Below, piece by piece: positions 8,737 through 16,931 of a DNA stretch of 64,000 bases. Positions within the stretch are counted from its first letter, which is position 1. Each line of letters opens with the position of its first letter. Source of the stretch: Campylobacter showae (GTDB lineage: Bacteria > Campylobacterota > Campylobacteria > Campylobacterales > Campylobacteraceae). Both the position numbers and the translations under genes were made by a program. Under the pieces are notes generated by a model. It saw only the letters and a program-made list of their open reading frames with translations. It made no database searches and was not told where the DNA came from. The DNA is taken from positions 1,922,001 through 1,986,000 of the forward strand of contig NZ_UWOK01000001.1 in NCBI RefSeq assembly GCF_900573985.1, given 5' to 3'.

Positions 8737-9876
8737 TTATCGACTAAATTTCTCTTTCAACATCTCAAGCAAATTTGACAAAGTATCGCATTTTGATGCG
8801 TCGAGCCCTAGCTTAAGAGCGGCGAATTTATAGTGCATTTTTGCGCCGTCCGTTACGCTCACCGCCGGTGCGCTCGAGCTTTTGGATAGCTTTTTGCCGC
8901 CATACACCAGCAGGCCGTGATGGATGAAATTTGCATTTTTAAAACCGTAGCCCAGGAGCCCTGCCGCGTATTTTTGCGCCGCCGAGCACGCGAGCAGATC
9001 CTCGCCTCGCACGAGCAAATTTACGCCTAAGATCTCGTCATCCACGAGGCTAGCGAGATTATACGCGGGCGTGTCGTCTTTTTTCCAAACGACGAAATCG
9101 CCCAAAATTTGCGCCAAATTTACACTTTGAGCTTGCGAAAATTTTTCCGTTTCAAACGCCGTCTCGTCCGTCAAATTTAGGGCGCCCAAATTTGCCGAAT
9201 TTAAAAAACATTCGCCCGAATTTCCAACGGCCTCAAAGTTAAATTTTTCGCCACCAGGTTTCTCACTGTCCGAGATGACCAAATTTGCCAATTTTTTTAA
9301 ACCGTTTGCCACGCCATTTTGCGTTGTTCGCTCATTGCCGCAAAAGCCGCTCATTTGGTTTGCTGGACCGTCCGCGTCGCCGCGCAGGGCGTCAAAATTT
9401 ATCAAATTTTGCCCGACTAAAATTTCCGCCCCGTCGATGGTGCTTAGCCGCATAGCCATTTTGTCTTTTTTAAATTTAAGATTTTTATCCGCACAAACCC
9501 GCGTATAAATGCCGTTTTTAAACGAGTTTTTCATAGAGTGCGAGCACTCGCAAGCATAGCAAACACCTTTTTGCTCAAGCGTTTTTAGCGTGTTTTCGTA
9601 GGCGCCAAGGCGAAATTTGGAGCTAAATTTGGTTTCAAATTCCCTCACTCCGCCAGGTCCCCCGTCAAAATCAATGCCCAGCATATCAAGCACGCGAAAG
9701 ATATTTTCCACGTATTGCCTGCGGTAGCGCGGCAAGTCGTAGTCGTCGATCCTTAAGTACAAAATCCCATCAAACGCGCGAGTAAAAAGATATGTCAGCA
9801 AGAAGTTATAAACATTGCCTGCGTGCAAAAAGCCGCTTGGCGTCGGAGCGATACGAGAGGTGATTTTTTGGTTCAT
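8737..9876 (-). CDS. gluQ: Glutamyl-Q tRNA(Asp) synthetase-like protein with a large insert
   Basis: 379 residues. A class I aminoacyl-tRNA synthetase core: the HIGH-type motif is in PTPSGFLHAGN (residues 11-21), the KMSKS-type motif is GGKKLSKSS (327-334), and a zinc site CxC...YxxxC is visible (C108, C111 region, Y124, C128). There is no anticodon-binding domain, as in GluQ-RS (YadB), which charges glutamate onto queuosine of tRNA-Asp. The family is normally about 300 residues; here roughly 95 residues (about 155-250, rich in N, G, E and F) interrupt the core before LGDFVVWKKDDTPAYNLA. The insert aligns with nothing I know. Catalytic residues look intact, so the protein is probably active. 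Confidence 0.75.
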   Translation of the reverse strand: MNQKITSRIAPTPSGFLHAGNVYNFLLTYLFTRAFDGILYLRIDDYDLPRYRRQYVENIFRVLDMLGIDFDGGPGGVREFETKFSSKFRLGAYENTLKTLEQKGVCYACECSHSMKNSFKNGIYTRVCADKNLKFKKDKMAMRLSTIDGAEILVGQNLINFDALRGDADGPANQMSGFCGNERTTQNGVANGLKKLANLVISDSEKPGGEKFNFEAVGNSGECFLNSANLGALNLTDETAFETEKFSQAQSVNLAQILGDFVVWKKDDTPAYNLASLVDDEILGVNLLVRGEDLLACSAAQKYAAGLLGYGFKNANFIHHGLLVYGGKKLSKSSSAPAVSVTDGAKMHYKFAALKLGLDASKCDTLSNLLEMLKEKFSR

Positions 9877-9946
9877 TTGGAGTGAAATTTAATTAAAAAG
9901 CTTAAATTTAAAAATTAGATTAAAGCCGTCAGATTTGACGGCCGGA

Positions 9947-10192
9947 TTATTCTTTAGGTTTAGATTCGTTTACTCTTAGAGCTCTGCCGCCTACTTCCTT
10001 GTTGTTTAGCGCTTCGATCGCTTTTAGCGCGTCTGCGTCGTTTTCTATCTCGACGAATCCGAATCCTTTTGAGCGATTCGTGTCGCGATCTTTGACGATT
10101 TTCGCGCGTTTTACTTCGCCAAACGGCGCAAATGTATCCTTAAGCTCTGCCTCAGTCATGCGATATGACAAGTTACCGACGTAAATATTCAC
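9947..10192 (-). CDS. RNA-binding protein with one RRM domain
   Basis: 81 residues, almost entirely one RNA recognition motif: RNP2 is IYVGNL (residues 3-8) and RNP1 is KGFGFVEI (near 41-48). Such small glycine-poor RRM proteins are common in Campylobacter and Helicobacter and bind single-stranded RNA, probably as post-transcriptional regulators or chaperones. It lies between gluQ and a DJ-1 family gene with its own long upstream spacer. Confidence 0.9.
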   Translation of the reverse strand: MNIYVGNLSYRMTEAELKDTFAPFGEVKRAKIVKDRDTNRSKGFGFVEIENDADALKAIEALNNKEVGGRALRVNESKPKE

Positions 10193-10569
10193 AGTAACGT
10201 TTCCTTAAATCAAATTCCCGATAAAATCGGTTGATAGATGATACCTGAATTTAAATAAAAAAGCTAGATAAAAATTGATATTTTTATAATTTTTTGTAAA
10301 TTTAAATTTCGGCTGGCGTTTTTGAAAATTTATTTTTTATTCGGCGATTTTGGGCTAGGTAAAATTTGCCGTAAATTTAAGGCAGGTTTGGCACGGAACA
10401 CCAGCCAATCGGCGCAAATAAATTTAAACCAAAATGCGGCCTTGTCGGCAATTTTTATAATTTCACAGCCGCAAATTTGATATTTGCATCCTTAATAAAA
10501 TTTAAGCCGCGCCTTCGCCAAAAACTGGCAAAACGTGCAGCATTTATCAAAATTTAAACCCGCAAATCG
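10193..10569. other. Gene-free spacer upstream of the RRM gene
   Basis: 377 bp without a credible reading frame. AT-rich, with several AAATTT words. It must contain the promoter of the RRM gene (minus strand) and the end of the DJ-1 transcript; I see no convincing riboswitch or RNA gene. Confidence 0.5.
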
Positions 10570-11118
10570 TTATTTGATAAATAAAAGTCCGTTTTTCACT
10601 TCATTATAAACTTGCTCGCCGTTTAAAATTTTAACCAGCTCCAAGGCAAACTCCATCGCAGTGGCAGGGCCTTTTGAAGTGATGATATTTCCGCTTTGCA
10701 CGACGTTTTTGTCACTCACGTACATTCCGCCCTCTATGCTAGCCTCGCAGCTAGGATAACATGTGTACTCGCCGCTCATCACCTCGGCCACCCCAAGAGC
10801 TATCGGCGCGGCGCAAATGGCAGCGACGAATTTGCCTTTTTTAGCAAACTTTTTGATCGTCTCTCTCATTTTTAGATTACCGGAGATATTTGTGACACCC
10901 GTATACCCGCCCGGCAAAACCAGCATATCGTAGTCGCCCTCCTCAAGATCATAAAGCGTCATATCGCAGATAAATTTCACTCCGTGAGCGCCCGTGATAG
11001 GTAGCTTGTCAAGCCCGACTATATGAGCATCCACGCCGCCCCTCCTAAGCACGTCCACGACACTAACGCCCTCTATCTCCTCAAACCCGTCGGCAAAAAT
11101 CACGGCAACTTTTTTCAT
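10570..11118 (-). CDS. DJ-1/PfpI/ThiJ family protein
   Basis: 182 residues of the DJ-1 superfamily. The nucleophile elbow is VAAICAAPIALG with the conserved cysteine near residue 101, and an acidic partner lies in FADGFEEIEG near residue 15. Overall length and the layout (VLPGGYTG near 67-74) match the DJ-1/YajL branch, linked to protein repair or oxidative-stress defence. It is transcribed divergently from the selenoprotein gene, and a TATAAT box for it lies at 11144-11149 on the minus strand. Confidence 0.85.
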   Translation of the reverse strand: MKKVAVIFADGFEEIEGVSVVDVLRRGGVDAHIVGLDKLPITGAHGVKFICDMTLYDLEEGDYDMLVLPGGYTGVTNISGNLKMRETIKKFAKKGKFVAAICAAPIALGVAEVMSGEYTCYPSCEASIEGGMYVSDKNVVQSGNIITSKGPATAMEFALELVKILNGEQVYNEVKNGLLFIK

Positions 11119-11143
11119 AATTTTCTCCTTAAATTTTCGGATT

Positions 11144-11149
11144 ATTATA
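11144..11149 (-). promoter_or_regulatory. -10 box of the DJ-1 family gene
   Basis: Perfect TATAAT on the minus strand, 26 nt before the ATG, in the short divergent spacer. No clear -35, which is normal for Campylobacter sigma-70 promoters. Confidence 0.5.
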
Positions 11150-11171
11150 CTCTTGTTTGCTAAATTTGCGC

Positions 11172-11177
11172 TATAAT
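11172..11177 (+). promoter_or_regulatory. -10 box of the SelW-like selenoprotein gene
   Basis: Perfect TATAAT 31 nt before the ATG, with start of transcription expected near 11184. Ribosome site GGAAGG precedes the ATG at 11208. Confidence 0.55.
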
Positions 11178-11207
11178 CGCGCCACTTTAAATTCGAAAGG
11201 AAGGAAA

Positions 11208-11459
11208 ATGGAAGTAAAGATTACGTATTGCAATTCTTGAAACTATAGACCGGTAGCTTCTCGTGTAGAAGATGAATTTTTAAGTCAAATCCCAGGCGCT
11301 AATATTAGCAAAATCGTCGGTAGCGGCGGAAACTTCATAGTTGAAGTAAACGGAAAAGTAGTATTTTCCAAAAAAGATCTCATCGGCACGGAAGTAAATG
11401 CCCTGCCAAACCACGAAGAGATCGTTGCTTTGGTCGATAGCGTTAAAAAATCAGCCTAA
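11208..11459 (+). CDS. SelW-like (Rdx family) selenoprotein, UGA read as selenocysteine
   Basis: An 83-codon frame from ATG 11208 to TAA 11457-11459, broken only by a TGA at 11238-11240. Reading that TGA as selenocysteine gives MEVKITYCNSUNY, the CxxU redox motif found in the same place in SelW/SelT/SelH (Rdx) proteins, followed by the typical family tail with GGNFIVEVNGKVVFSKKDL. A hairpin begins 19 nt after the U of the UGA: CTTCT (11257-11261), loop CGTGT, AGAAG (11267-11271). Its position and the G in the second loop base fit the bacterial SECIS pattern. A promoter, a ribosome site and a terminator frame the gene. Rdx proteins are thought to be thiol-dependent redox proteins. Ordinary gene callers would miss it. 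Campylobacter is known to use selenocysteine in formate dehydrogenase; the Sec machinery itself is not in this window. Confidence 0.88.
11238..11271 (+). promoter_or_regulatory. Candidate bacterial SECIS element
   Basis: UGA at 11238-11240 followed by a 5-bp stem-loop (11257-11261/11267-11271, loop CGTGT). Bacterial SECIS hairpins lie about 16-37 nt from the UGA and need a G at the start of the apical loop, which is what is seen. SelB binding is inferred. Confidence 0.65.
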
Positions 11460-11464
11460 AGTCT

Positions 11465-11494
11465 AAGCCGAGGCTTAGGCCTTGGCTTTTATTT
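11465..11494 (+). terminator. Terminator of the selenoprotein gene
   Basis: AAGCCGAGG (11465-11473) pairs with CCTTGGCTT (11480-11488), one mismatch, followed by a T-rich stretch. It overlaps the last codons of the convergent DUF4304 gene. Confidence 0.6.
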
Positions 11495-12101
11495 CTTCAA
11501 ATTTTATCTCGTCTTTTTCGTATTTTTTAAGCAAATCGTTTATACGCCTCTCAAAAATTTTCCATCTAGCTTCGTTTCCATGCTTTTCAAACAAATTTAA
11601 CGCGTGACTGGTCAAAATTTCTTGTTCATTCTTTATGAGTAAATATTCAAAAAGCTGCTCAACCACCGCCAGACCGTTTCGCTCCAGCATCAAATCAATC
11701 AAATTTCGTTCGGTTTTTATCTCGCCAAAAAATCTAAACACCGCCGTTAAATCATTTGTTAAATTTTGACAAAGGGCTTCGGTGTCGGTATTTTCGTTGA
11801 TTTCATAGTAAGCTGTTTTGGAGCCCGTGATGGATGAAATCCTTTCTCTAAAATGGCATTCGTATTCTTTGGGTTTTAAGACGGTTTCTTTGCCGGTCGC
11901 AGCGTTGATAAATGCGCCGTAAATGCCGCAGTTTACGTAAAATCTAGTTTCAAATGCAGTATTGCCGCTACTTTTTTGGAGATTTACAACATAGATAAGT
12001 TCGGGGGTATTTTTGTAGAAATTTAGCCCGTTTTTAGCAAAGCCGTTATCTTTAAATAGCGGCTTTGCTTGGGCTATGAGCTCGTCAAATTTTGTTTTCA
12101 T
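11475..12101 (-). CDS. DUF4304 domain protein
   Basis: 208 residues from the ATG at 12101 (an in-frame TTG precedes it by one codon). The N-terminal half fits DUF4304: a start of the form KPLFKDNGFAKNGLNFYKN, then YVVNLQKSS and FYVNCGIY. The domain's function is unknown; members occur singly in many bacteria. It lies 18 nt after efp on the same strand, so it is probably co-transcribed with it. The C-terminal half is helical and charged. Confidence 0.65.
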   Translation of the reverse strand: MKTKFDELIAQAKPLFKDNGFAKNGLNFYKNTPELIYVVNLQKSSGNTAFETRFYVNCGIYGAFINAATGKETVLKPKEYECHFRERISSITGSKTAYYEINENTDTEALCQNLTNDLTAVFRFFGEIKTERNLIDLMLERNGLAVVEQLFEYLLIKNEQEILTSHALNLFEKHGNEARWKIFERRINDLLKKYEKDEIKFEEIKAKA

Positions 12102-12119
12102 CAAATTTGACGACTGTGA

Positions 12120-12686
12120 TTATTTGTTTGCGCGTTCGATGTACTCGCCGCGGACGGTATCTACGCGGATGACCTCGCCTTCGAGCACGTGGAAAGGTAT
12201 CTGTACGACTGCACCACTCTCAAGCGTAGCAGGCTTTTTGCCACCCTGGGTGTCGCCTTTGAAATTCGGCGGAGTCTCGACGATCTTTAACTCGACGACT
12301 TGCGGCACTTCTACTCCGATAGCCTTGCCGTTGTGAAACAAGATCTCAACCATCATGCCGTCGATCATCCATTTTTTAACATCGCCTACGTCCTCATCGC
12401 TGATCGCTACTTGCTCGTAGGTCGCAGTGTCCATAAACTGGCAAAACTCGCCGTCGTCGTAAAGATACTGCATCTCTTTTTCTTCCAAATTCGGCTGATC
12501 GCATTTGTCGCCCGCGTGGAAGGTCTTTTCAAGCACTTTACCGTCGATAAAAGATTTGATTTTCGCGCGAACGAAAGCTGCGCCCTTGCCAGGTTTTACG
12601 TGCTGATACTCGACGACTTTATACGGAACGCCGTCTAGTTCGATCTTTAGTCCTTTTTTTAGGTCGCCCATTGAATAGGTTGCCAT
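12120..12686 (-). CDS. efp: Translation elongation factor P
   Basis: 188 residues, the full length of EF-P, with the N-terminal KOW-like domain, central OB domain and C-terminal OB domain ([15 protein letters not shown] near the end). The loop [10 protein letters not shown] carries the lysine at residue 34 that is beta-lysylated in EpmA-containing bacteria. EF-P relieves ribosome stalling at polyproline. The start has GGAG upstream. Confidence 0.97.
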   Translation of the reverse strand: MATYSMGDLKKGLKIELDGVPYKVVEYQHVKPGKGAAFVRAKIKSFIDGKVLEKTFHAGDKCDQPNLEEKEMQYLYDDGEFCQFMDTATYEQVAISDEDVGDVKKWMIDGMMVEILFHNGKAIGVEVPQVVELKIVETPPNFKGDTQGGKKPATLESGAVVQIPFHVLEGEVIRVDTVRGEYIERANK

Positions 12687-12796
12687 TTTCTCTCCTTGTA
12701 GTTTTAAAGGCTGATTATATCAAAAAAGTTTTTAGTTTAGTTTAAGAAGCAGCGAGGCGGCAAATTTGACCGCTCACGCCGAAGCAAAACTCAAAT

Positions 12797-13018
12797 TTAA
12801 GGCTTAAATTTGAACTCGCCTTTTTCCTTGCTTTGTTCAGACTGCGAGTGGATTTCCCTTTTCATCTGTTCGCTTACGCTAGGTTCGTCTTTTTGTATCT
12901 TTTGAAATTTCTTTTTTTCGGTCAAAATTTTCTCGAAATTTTTAGTACTTTGCTTTTGCGCCTCGCTCTCGCAGCCCATTAGCAAAAACAAAATCGGAAT
13001 AAAAAGTAAAAATTTCAT
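12797..13018 (-). CDS. Small charged lipoprotein
   Basis: 73 residues from the ATG at 13018, chosen because AAGGAGG lies seven bases upstream; the frame also extends 27 codons further up into the serA end, without a ribosome site. Signal and lipobox are MKFLLFIPILFLLMGCES, so it is predicted to be lipidated at Cys16. The remaining 57 residues are very lysine- and glutamate-rich and probably disordered or coiled. No recognised family. It lies directly downstream of serA and is probably co-transcribed. Confidence 0.65.
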   Translation of the reverse strand: MKFLLFIPILFLLMGCESEAQKQSTKNFEKILTEKKKFQKIQKDEPSVSEQMKREIHSQSEQSKEKGEFKFKP

Positions 13019-13061
13019 ACTCAAACCCTCCTTAAATTTAAGCCCTGATTCGGGCTCAAAT

Positions 13062-14639
13062 TTAGACAACTGCGTATTTCGCCCATACGCAAACATCAAG
13101 ATCGTTTAACTTAGCCAGCGTCTCTTTGGTTATTTTTTCATCCACAAGCACGACCGCAAGCGCCATTCCGTGATCGTCGCGTCCTAGGCGGAAGTCGGCG
13201 ATATTGATCTTTTCCTCGGCAAGGATAGATGAAATTTTAGCGATAACGCCCGGAACGTCGTTGTTTTTAAAGATAATCATCTTACCTTTAGGCTTAAAGT
13301 CGGTTTTAAAGCCGTTTATCGTCACGATGCGCTGCTGATTTTCGCCAAATACGGTTCCACCGATCGTTACTACATCATTTTCGGTCGTTATGCGAACGGT
13401 GATTTTATTTTTAAAAATACTATTGCCGCCGACGGTGCTCTCTGTCGTTATGCCTTTTTCGTCGCACAAAAATTTAGCGTTTACGTAGTTTATCGTATCG
13501 CCGAGGCTCTCTTTTAAAGCGCCCACGATCGCAAAGGTAAGCATAGAGTTGGCGTACTCGCTGATAGGGCCGTGCGTCTCGATGCGGATAGCTTTGATAG
13601 CCTTTTTGTTGATCTGCGCGGCGAGGAAGGCCATCTTGCTTGTAAGCTCGATATAAGGCTCTACAAAAGGCGGCAGGTCTTCCGTTTTTATCGGTAAATT
13701 TAGCGCGCTAGGATAGCTGATGCCGCGAGCCGCAGAGATAGCCTGCTCGGCTGCTGCGATAGCGATGTTAGCTTGAGACTCGAGCGTATTTGCGCCAAGA
13801 TGCGGCGTGACGCTGACGTTATCTAGCTCAAGCAACGGATGATCCGTCGCCGGCTCCTTCTCAAATACGTCGATACCCGCAAACGCGATCTTGCCACTTT
13901 TTAGGCCGCTATACAGAGCCTCTTCATTGTAAAGACCGCCGCGAGCGCAGTTGATGAGGCGCACGCCGTCCTTCATTTTTGCGATCTCTGCCTCGCCGAT
14001 CATGTTTATGGTTTCTTTATTTTTCGGAGTGTGTATCGTGATGAAATCGCATGCAAGGATATCGTCGAAATTTCGCGTATAAACGCCGCCCATATCGGTT
14101 ACTTTCGACGGATCGATATACGGATCGTAAGCAACGATTTGCATACCAAAAGCCGCAGCCCTAGTAGCCACGCGTGAGCCGATGTTGCCAAATCCGATGA
14201 CGCCTAGAGTTTTGTTAAAAAGCTCAACGCCATACCACTTCTCGCGTTTCCAAATTCGATCGATTTTTAGGTCGTTGTGAGCATACGGAAACGAGCGAGC
14301 AGCAGCTAGCATATGAGCCATCGTTAGCTCCACCGCGGCGATCGTGTTTGCCGTAGGGACGTTCATCGCGATTATGCCGCGCTTTGAGCAACCGTCTATA
14401 TCTACGTTATCGACGCCCACGCCAGCGCGCACGAGAGCTTTTAAATTTTTAGCCGCATTTAAAAATGCTTCGCCGACCTCGGTCGAGCTTCGCGTGATAG
14501 CCACGTCAGCCTCGCCTAAGATATCCAAAAGCTTATCTTTAGGCACGTTTACTGCGTCGATTACTTTTATATCCTCTTCGCGATTTAAAATTTCAAAGCC
14601 GACTTTATGTATTGCGTCGCACACTATTATCGTTTTCAT
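13062..14639 (-). CDS. serA: D-3-phosphoglycerate dehydrogenase
   Basis: 525 residues, the long three-domain form. NAD-binding site LGVIGFGNIGSRVA near residue 145; catalytic residues in NCARGGLYNEEAL (Arg), FEKEPA (Glu) and VTPHLGANT (His). An intervening domain (about 320-440) and a C-terminal ACT domain (about 455-525) follow. It catalyses the first step of serine synthesis. Its start overlaps the preceding membrane-protein gene by four bases; the order rpsA, membrane protein, serA matches what I recall from C. jejuni. Confidence 0.96.
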   Translation of the reverse strand: MKTIIVCDAIHKVGFEILNREEDIKVIDAVNVPKDKLLDILGEADVAITRSSTEVGEAFLNAAKNLKALVRAGVGVDNVDIDGCSKRGIIAMNVPTANTIAAVELTMAHMLAAARSFPYAHNDLKIDRIWKREKWYGVELFNKTLGVIGFGNIGSRVATRAAAFGMQIVAYDPYIDPSKVTDMGGVYTRNFDDILACDFITIHTPKNKETINMIGEAEIAKMKDGVRLINCARGGLYNEEALYSGLKSGKIAFAGIDVFEKEPATDHPLLELDNVSVTPHLGANTLESQANIAIAAAEQAISAARGISYPSALNLPIKTEDLPPFVEPYIELTSKMAFLAAQINKKAIKAIRIETHGPISEYANSMLTFAIVGALKESLGDTINYVNAKFLCDEKGITTESTVGGNSIFKNKITVRITTENDVVTIGGTVFGENQQRIVTINGFKTDFKPKGKMIIFKNNDVPGVIAKISSILAEEKINIADFRLGRDDHGMALAVVLVDEKITKETLAKLNDLDVCVWAKYAVV

Positions 14640-15121
14640 AGCTTGATCTCCTTGAAAGTTGAGCGTATATCGTACGCTTTAAGTTCGTTTATAACGCGAT
14701 CTAAAACGCCGCCGTCTTGCGTGTTTATGTAAATTAAATTTTGTGAATTTTCTTTTACTACGCTAAAATCTACGGGTATATTTTTTAATGTTTGAGTGAG
14801 GCAGAACATCGAGTAAATATCGTTTTTATCTATTATCAGCTGATAGGCGATTTTTACGACGGCTTTTGATTCGTCTTTAAATTCTACATATATCTCGTTG
14901 CTTGCCAAAGCATATTTTTTAGGAGCCAAATTTGCCATTTCGCCAACCCAAGAAGTAGGGCCAGTAGTCAAATTTTGCTCCTCGTTATTTTGTGATACTT
15001 GTAGCTCCGCAGGCGCGGACTCTTTTAAATTTACGTCCGCGTACTTATACAGCAAAGCGCCACACACGCAGACGAAAATCAGCAAAAAAGCAATCGCACC
15101 CCAGAACAAATATCGCTTCAT
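14636..15121 (-). CDS. Membrane-anchored hypothetical protein
   Basis: 161 residues: one N-terminal membrane anchor (residues 5-26, LFWGAIAFLLIFVCVCGALLY) and a periplasmic domain of about 130 residues containing several beta-like stretches (KYALASNEIYVEFKDES, AVVKIAYQLIIDK). The order rpsA, this gene, serA is conserved in Campylobacter as I remember it, but no function is known to me. It starts four nt after the rpsA stop and overlaps serA by four bases, so all three are coupled. Confidence 0.7.
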   Translation of the reverse strand: MKRYLFWGAIAFLLIFVCVCGALLYKYADVNLKESAPAELQVSQNNEEQNLTTGPTSWVGEMANLAPKKYALASNEIYVEFKDESKAVVKIAYQLIIDKNDIYSMFCLTQTLKNIPVDFSVVKENSQNLIYINTQDGGVLDRVINELKAYDIRSTFKEIKL

Positions 15122-15125
15122 TTAC

Positions 15126-16796
15126 TTATGATAGCTGTTCTTTGATAATGTCGCCCAAAGTAACTTTATCATCGCTATTTATTTCGTTTAGCACCTCGCG
15201 CTCTTTTTGTCTTGCAAGGCGCCTTACGCTTAGGCGGATTCTATTTTTCTTCTCGTCGATAAAAGCTATCGCAGCTTCGATATTATCGTTTATGTTTAAG
15301 CTTTCAGCGCTTACGCTACCTAGGTCTTCTTTGCGGATGAGCGCATCGACGTTATCGCCAAGCTCTACAAATACGCCGAAATCTTTAATATCGCGAATTT
15401 TACCAGTCACGATGTCGCCTACGTTAAATTTCTTCGCATAAGCTTGTACTGGGCTTTGCTTTAGATCTTTTTGGCTAAGCGAAATTTTTTGCTCGTTAGA
15501 GTCTATTTTGATGATTTTTACCTCAACCTCGTCGCCCACTTTAAACAAATCTTTGCACTTGTCGTTTCTATCCCATGAAGCGTCCTCATTATGGAGCAAG
15601 CCCTCAACTGCGCCAATCCTAACAAATGCTCCAAAATTCGTCACGCTAGTAACTACGCCTTTAGTGACGTCCCCTTCTTTAAATTGGGCTTTAAATTCGT
15701 CAAACGGTTTTTTGAGTAGGTTTTTCAGACTCACTCTTAGGCGGCGATCTTTTGCGTCTATCTCGATAACCTCGACGTCAAGCTCCTCGCCTTCACTAAT
15801 GTGATCTTTTGGATTTTTGATATTTTTATCCCATGAAATTTCAGAAATGTGCAAAAAGCCCTCTATGTCGTTGCCAAGATCGACAAATGCGCCGTAAGGC
15901 TCAATATTGCTGACTGTTACTTTTATAGTGTCGCCCACATCTAGTCCATCTTTTATCTCTTCCCAAGGATCCGGAGTTGCAGCCTTGATAGATAGAGAAA
16001 GGTGCTTTTTCTCATTATCGTATTTGATAACTTTTACTAAAACTTTATCACCCTCTTTGTAGATAGAGCCTGGATTTACCGGTCCTTTATAGCTTATCTC
16101 GCTGTAGTGTACGAGTCCATCCACTCCGCCTACGTCTACAAACATACCATATGTAGTGATTTTCTTAACCACGCCCTCTATCACGTCCGTATTTTCAGCG
16201 ACTGCAGATATCGCTTCTCTTTTTTTCTTTCTATCTTCGTCAAGCAGTTTTTTTCTTGACACGATAATGCTTTGCTCGTCTTTGTCTATTTTTATGACTT
16301 TTACTTTAAACGACTTTCCTACTACCGCGTTTGCGTCTTTAAAGCCGCCTTGCGAGCGAGGCAAGAAAAACTCGATACCGTCGCTGTTTTGGGCAACAAA
16401 ACCGCCTTTATTTTTACCGATTATTTTTACGTCAAATATGTCTTGATTTTCTTCATTATATGAGTCTATATAAGCTTTTACTTTTTCTTTTCTAAGCGCT
16501 TTTTTATGAGATACGATCGGCTTTCCGCCTCTTGAGCCGGTTATGACGACTTTGATCGTGTCACCAGCCTTAAATTTAAGCTCTCCGTTTTCGTCCTGGA
16601 TCTCGGAAATATTTAAAATTCCCTCTGATTTTTTACCGACATTTACAAAAACCTCATCGCCCTTAATATCGACGATTATTCCGTCGCTATCCTCTTCAGT
16701 CTTTTTAAAAGACTCCTCTAACATCGCGGCAAAATCGTCGTCTTCGATACCGTCGTTTGCCTTACTAAGCTGAACTTTTTTGTTCACCGCAGCCAT
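15126..16796 (-). CDS. rpsA: 30S ribosomal protein S1
   Basis: 556 residues with six S1-type OB repeats, visible as recurring VGDTIKV..AFVDLG..GFLHISEIS..EV.V..ID....LSLK blocks. S1 binds mRNA leaders and brings them to the 30S subunit. Lies between ispH (135 nt gap upstream) and a membrane-protein gene. Length and domain count match the E. coli protein (557). Confidence 0.97.
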   Translation of the reverse strand: MAAVNKKVQLSKANDGIEDDDFAAMLEESFKKTEEDSDGIIVDIKGDEVFVNVGKKSEGILNISEIQDENGELKFKAGDTIKVVITGSRGGKPIVSHKKALRKEKVKAYIDSYNEENQDIFDVKIIGKNKGGFVAQNSDGIEFFLPRSQGGFKDANAVVGKSFKVKVIKIDKDEQSIIVSRKKLLDEDRKKKREAISAVAENTDVIEGVVKKITTYGMFVDVGGVDGLVHYSEISYKGPVNPGSIYKEGDKVLVKVIKYDNEKKHLSLSIKAATPDPWEEIKDGLDVGDTIKVTVSNIEPYGAFVDLGNDIEGFLHISEISWDKNIKNPKDHISEGEELDVEVIEIDAKDRRLRVSLKNLLKKPFDEFKAQFKEGDVTKGVVTSVTNFGAFVRIGAVEGLLHNEDASWDRNDKCKDLFKVGDEVEVKIIKIDSNEQKISLSQKDLKQSPVQAYAKKFNVGDIVTGKIRDIKDFGVFVELGDNVDALIRKEDLGSVSAESLNINDNIEAAIAFIDEKKNRIRLSVRRLARQKEREVLNEINSDDKVTLGDIIKEQLS

Positions 16797-16931
16797 CTTG
16801 TTCCTTTTGTATGTATTTTGCTTTTAACACAATTAGACTCAATTTTACTTAATATTAACTTATTTGTAGATTAACTTGCGAAATTTCAGGGCTAAATTTG
16901 AAATTTTGTTTAAAAAGGTAATGAGTATTTA

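Noticed and set aside
9490..9515. Similarity between GluQ-RS (YTRVCADKNLK) and the CAP lipoprotein (YTNVCADKNLK)
   Set aside because: In GluQ-RS the Tyr and Cys belong to the expected zinc site; the match to the other protein is short, in unrelated domains, and most likely chance.
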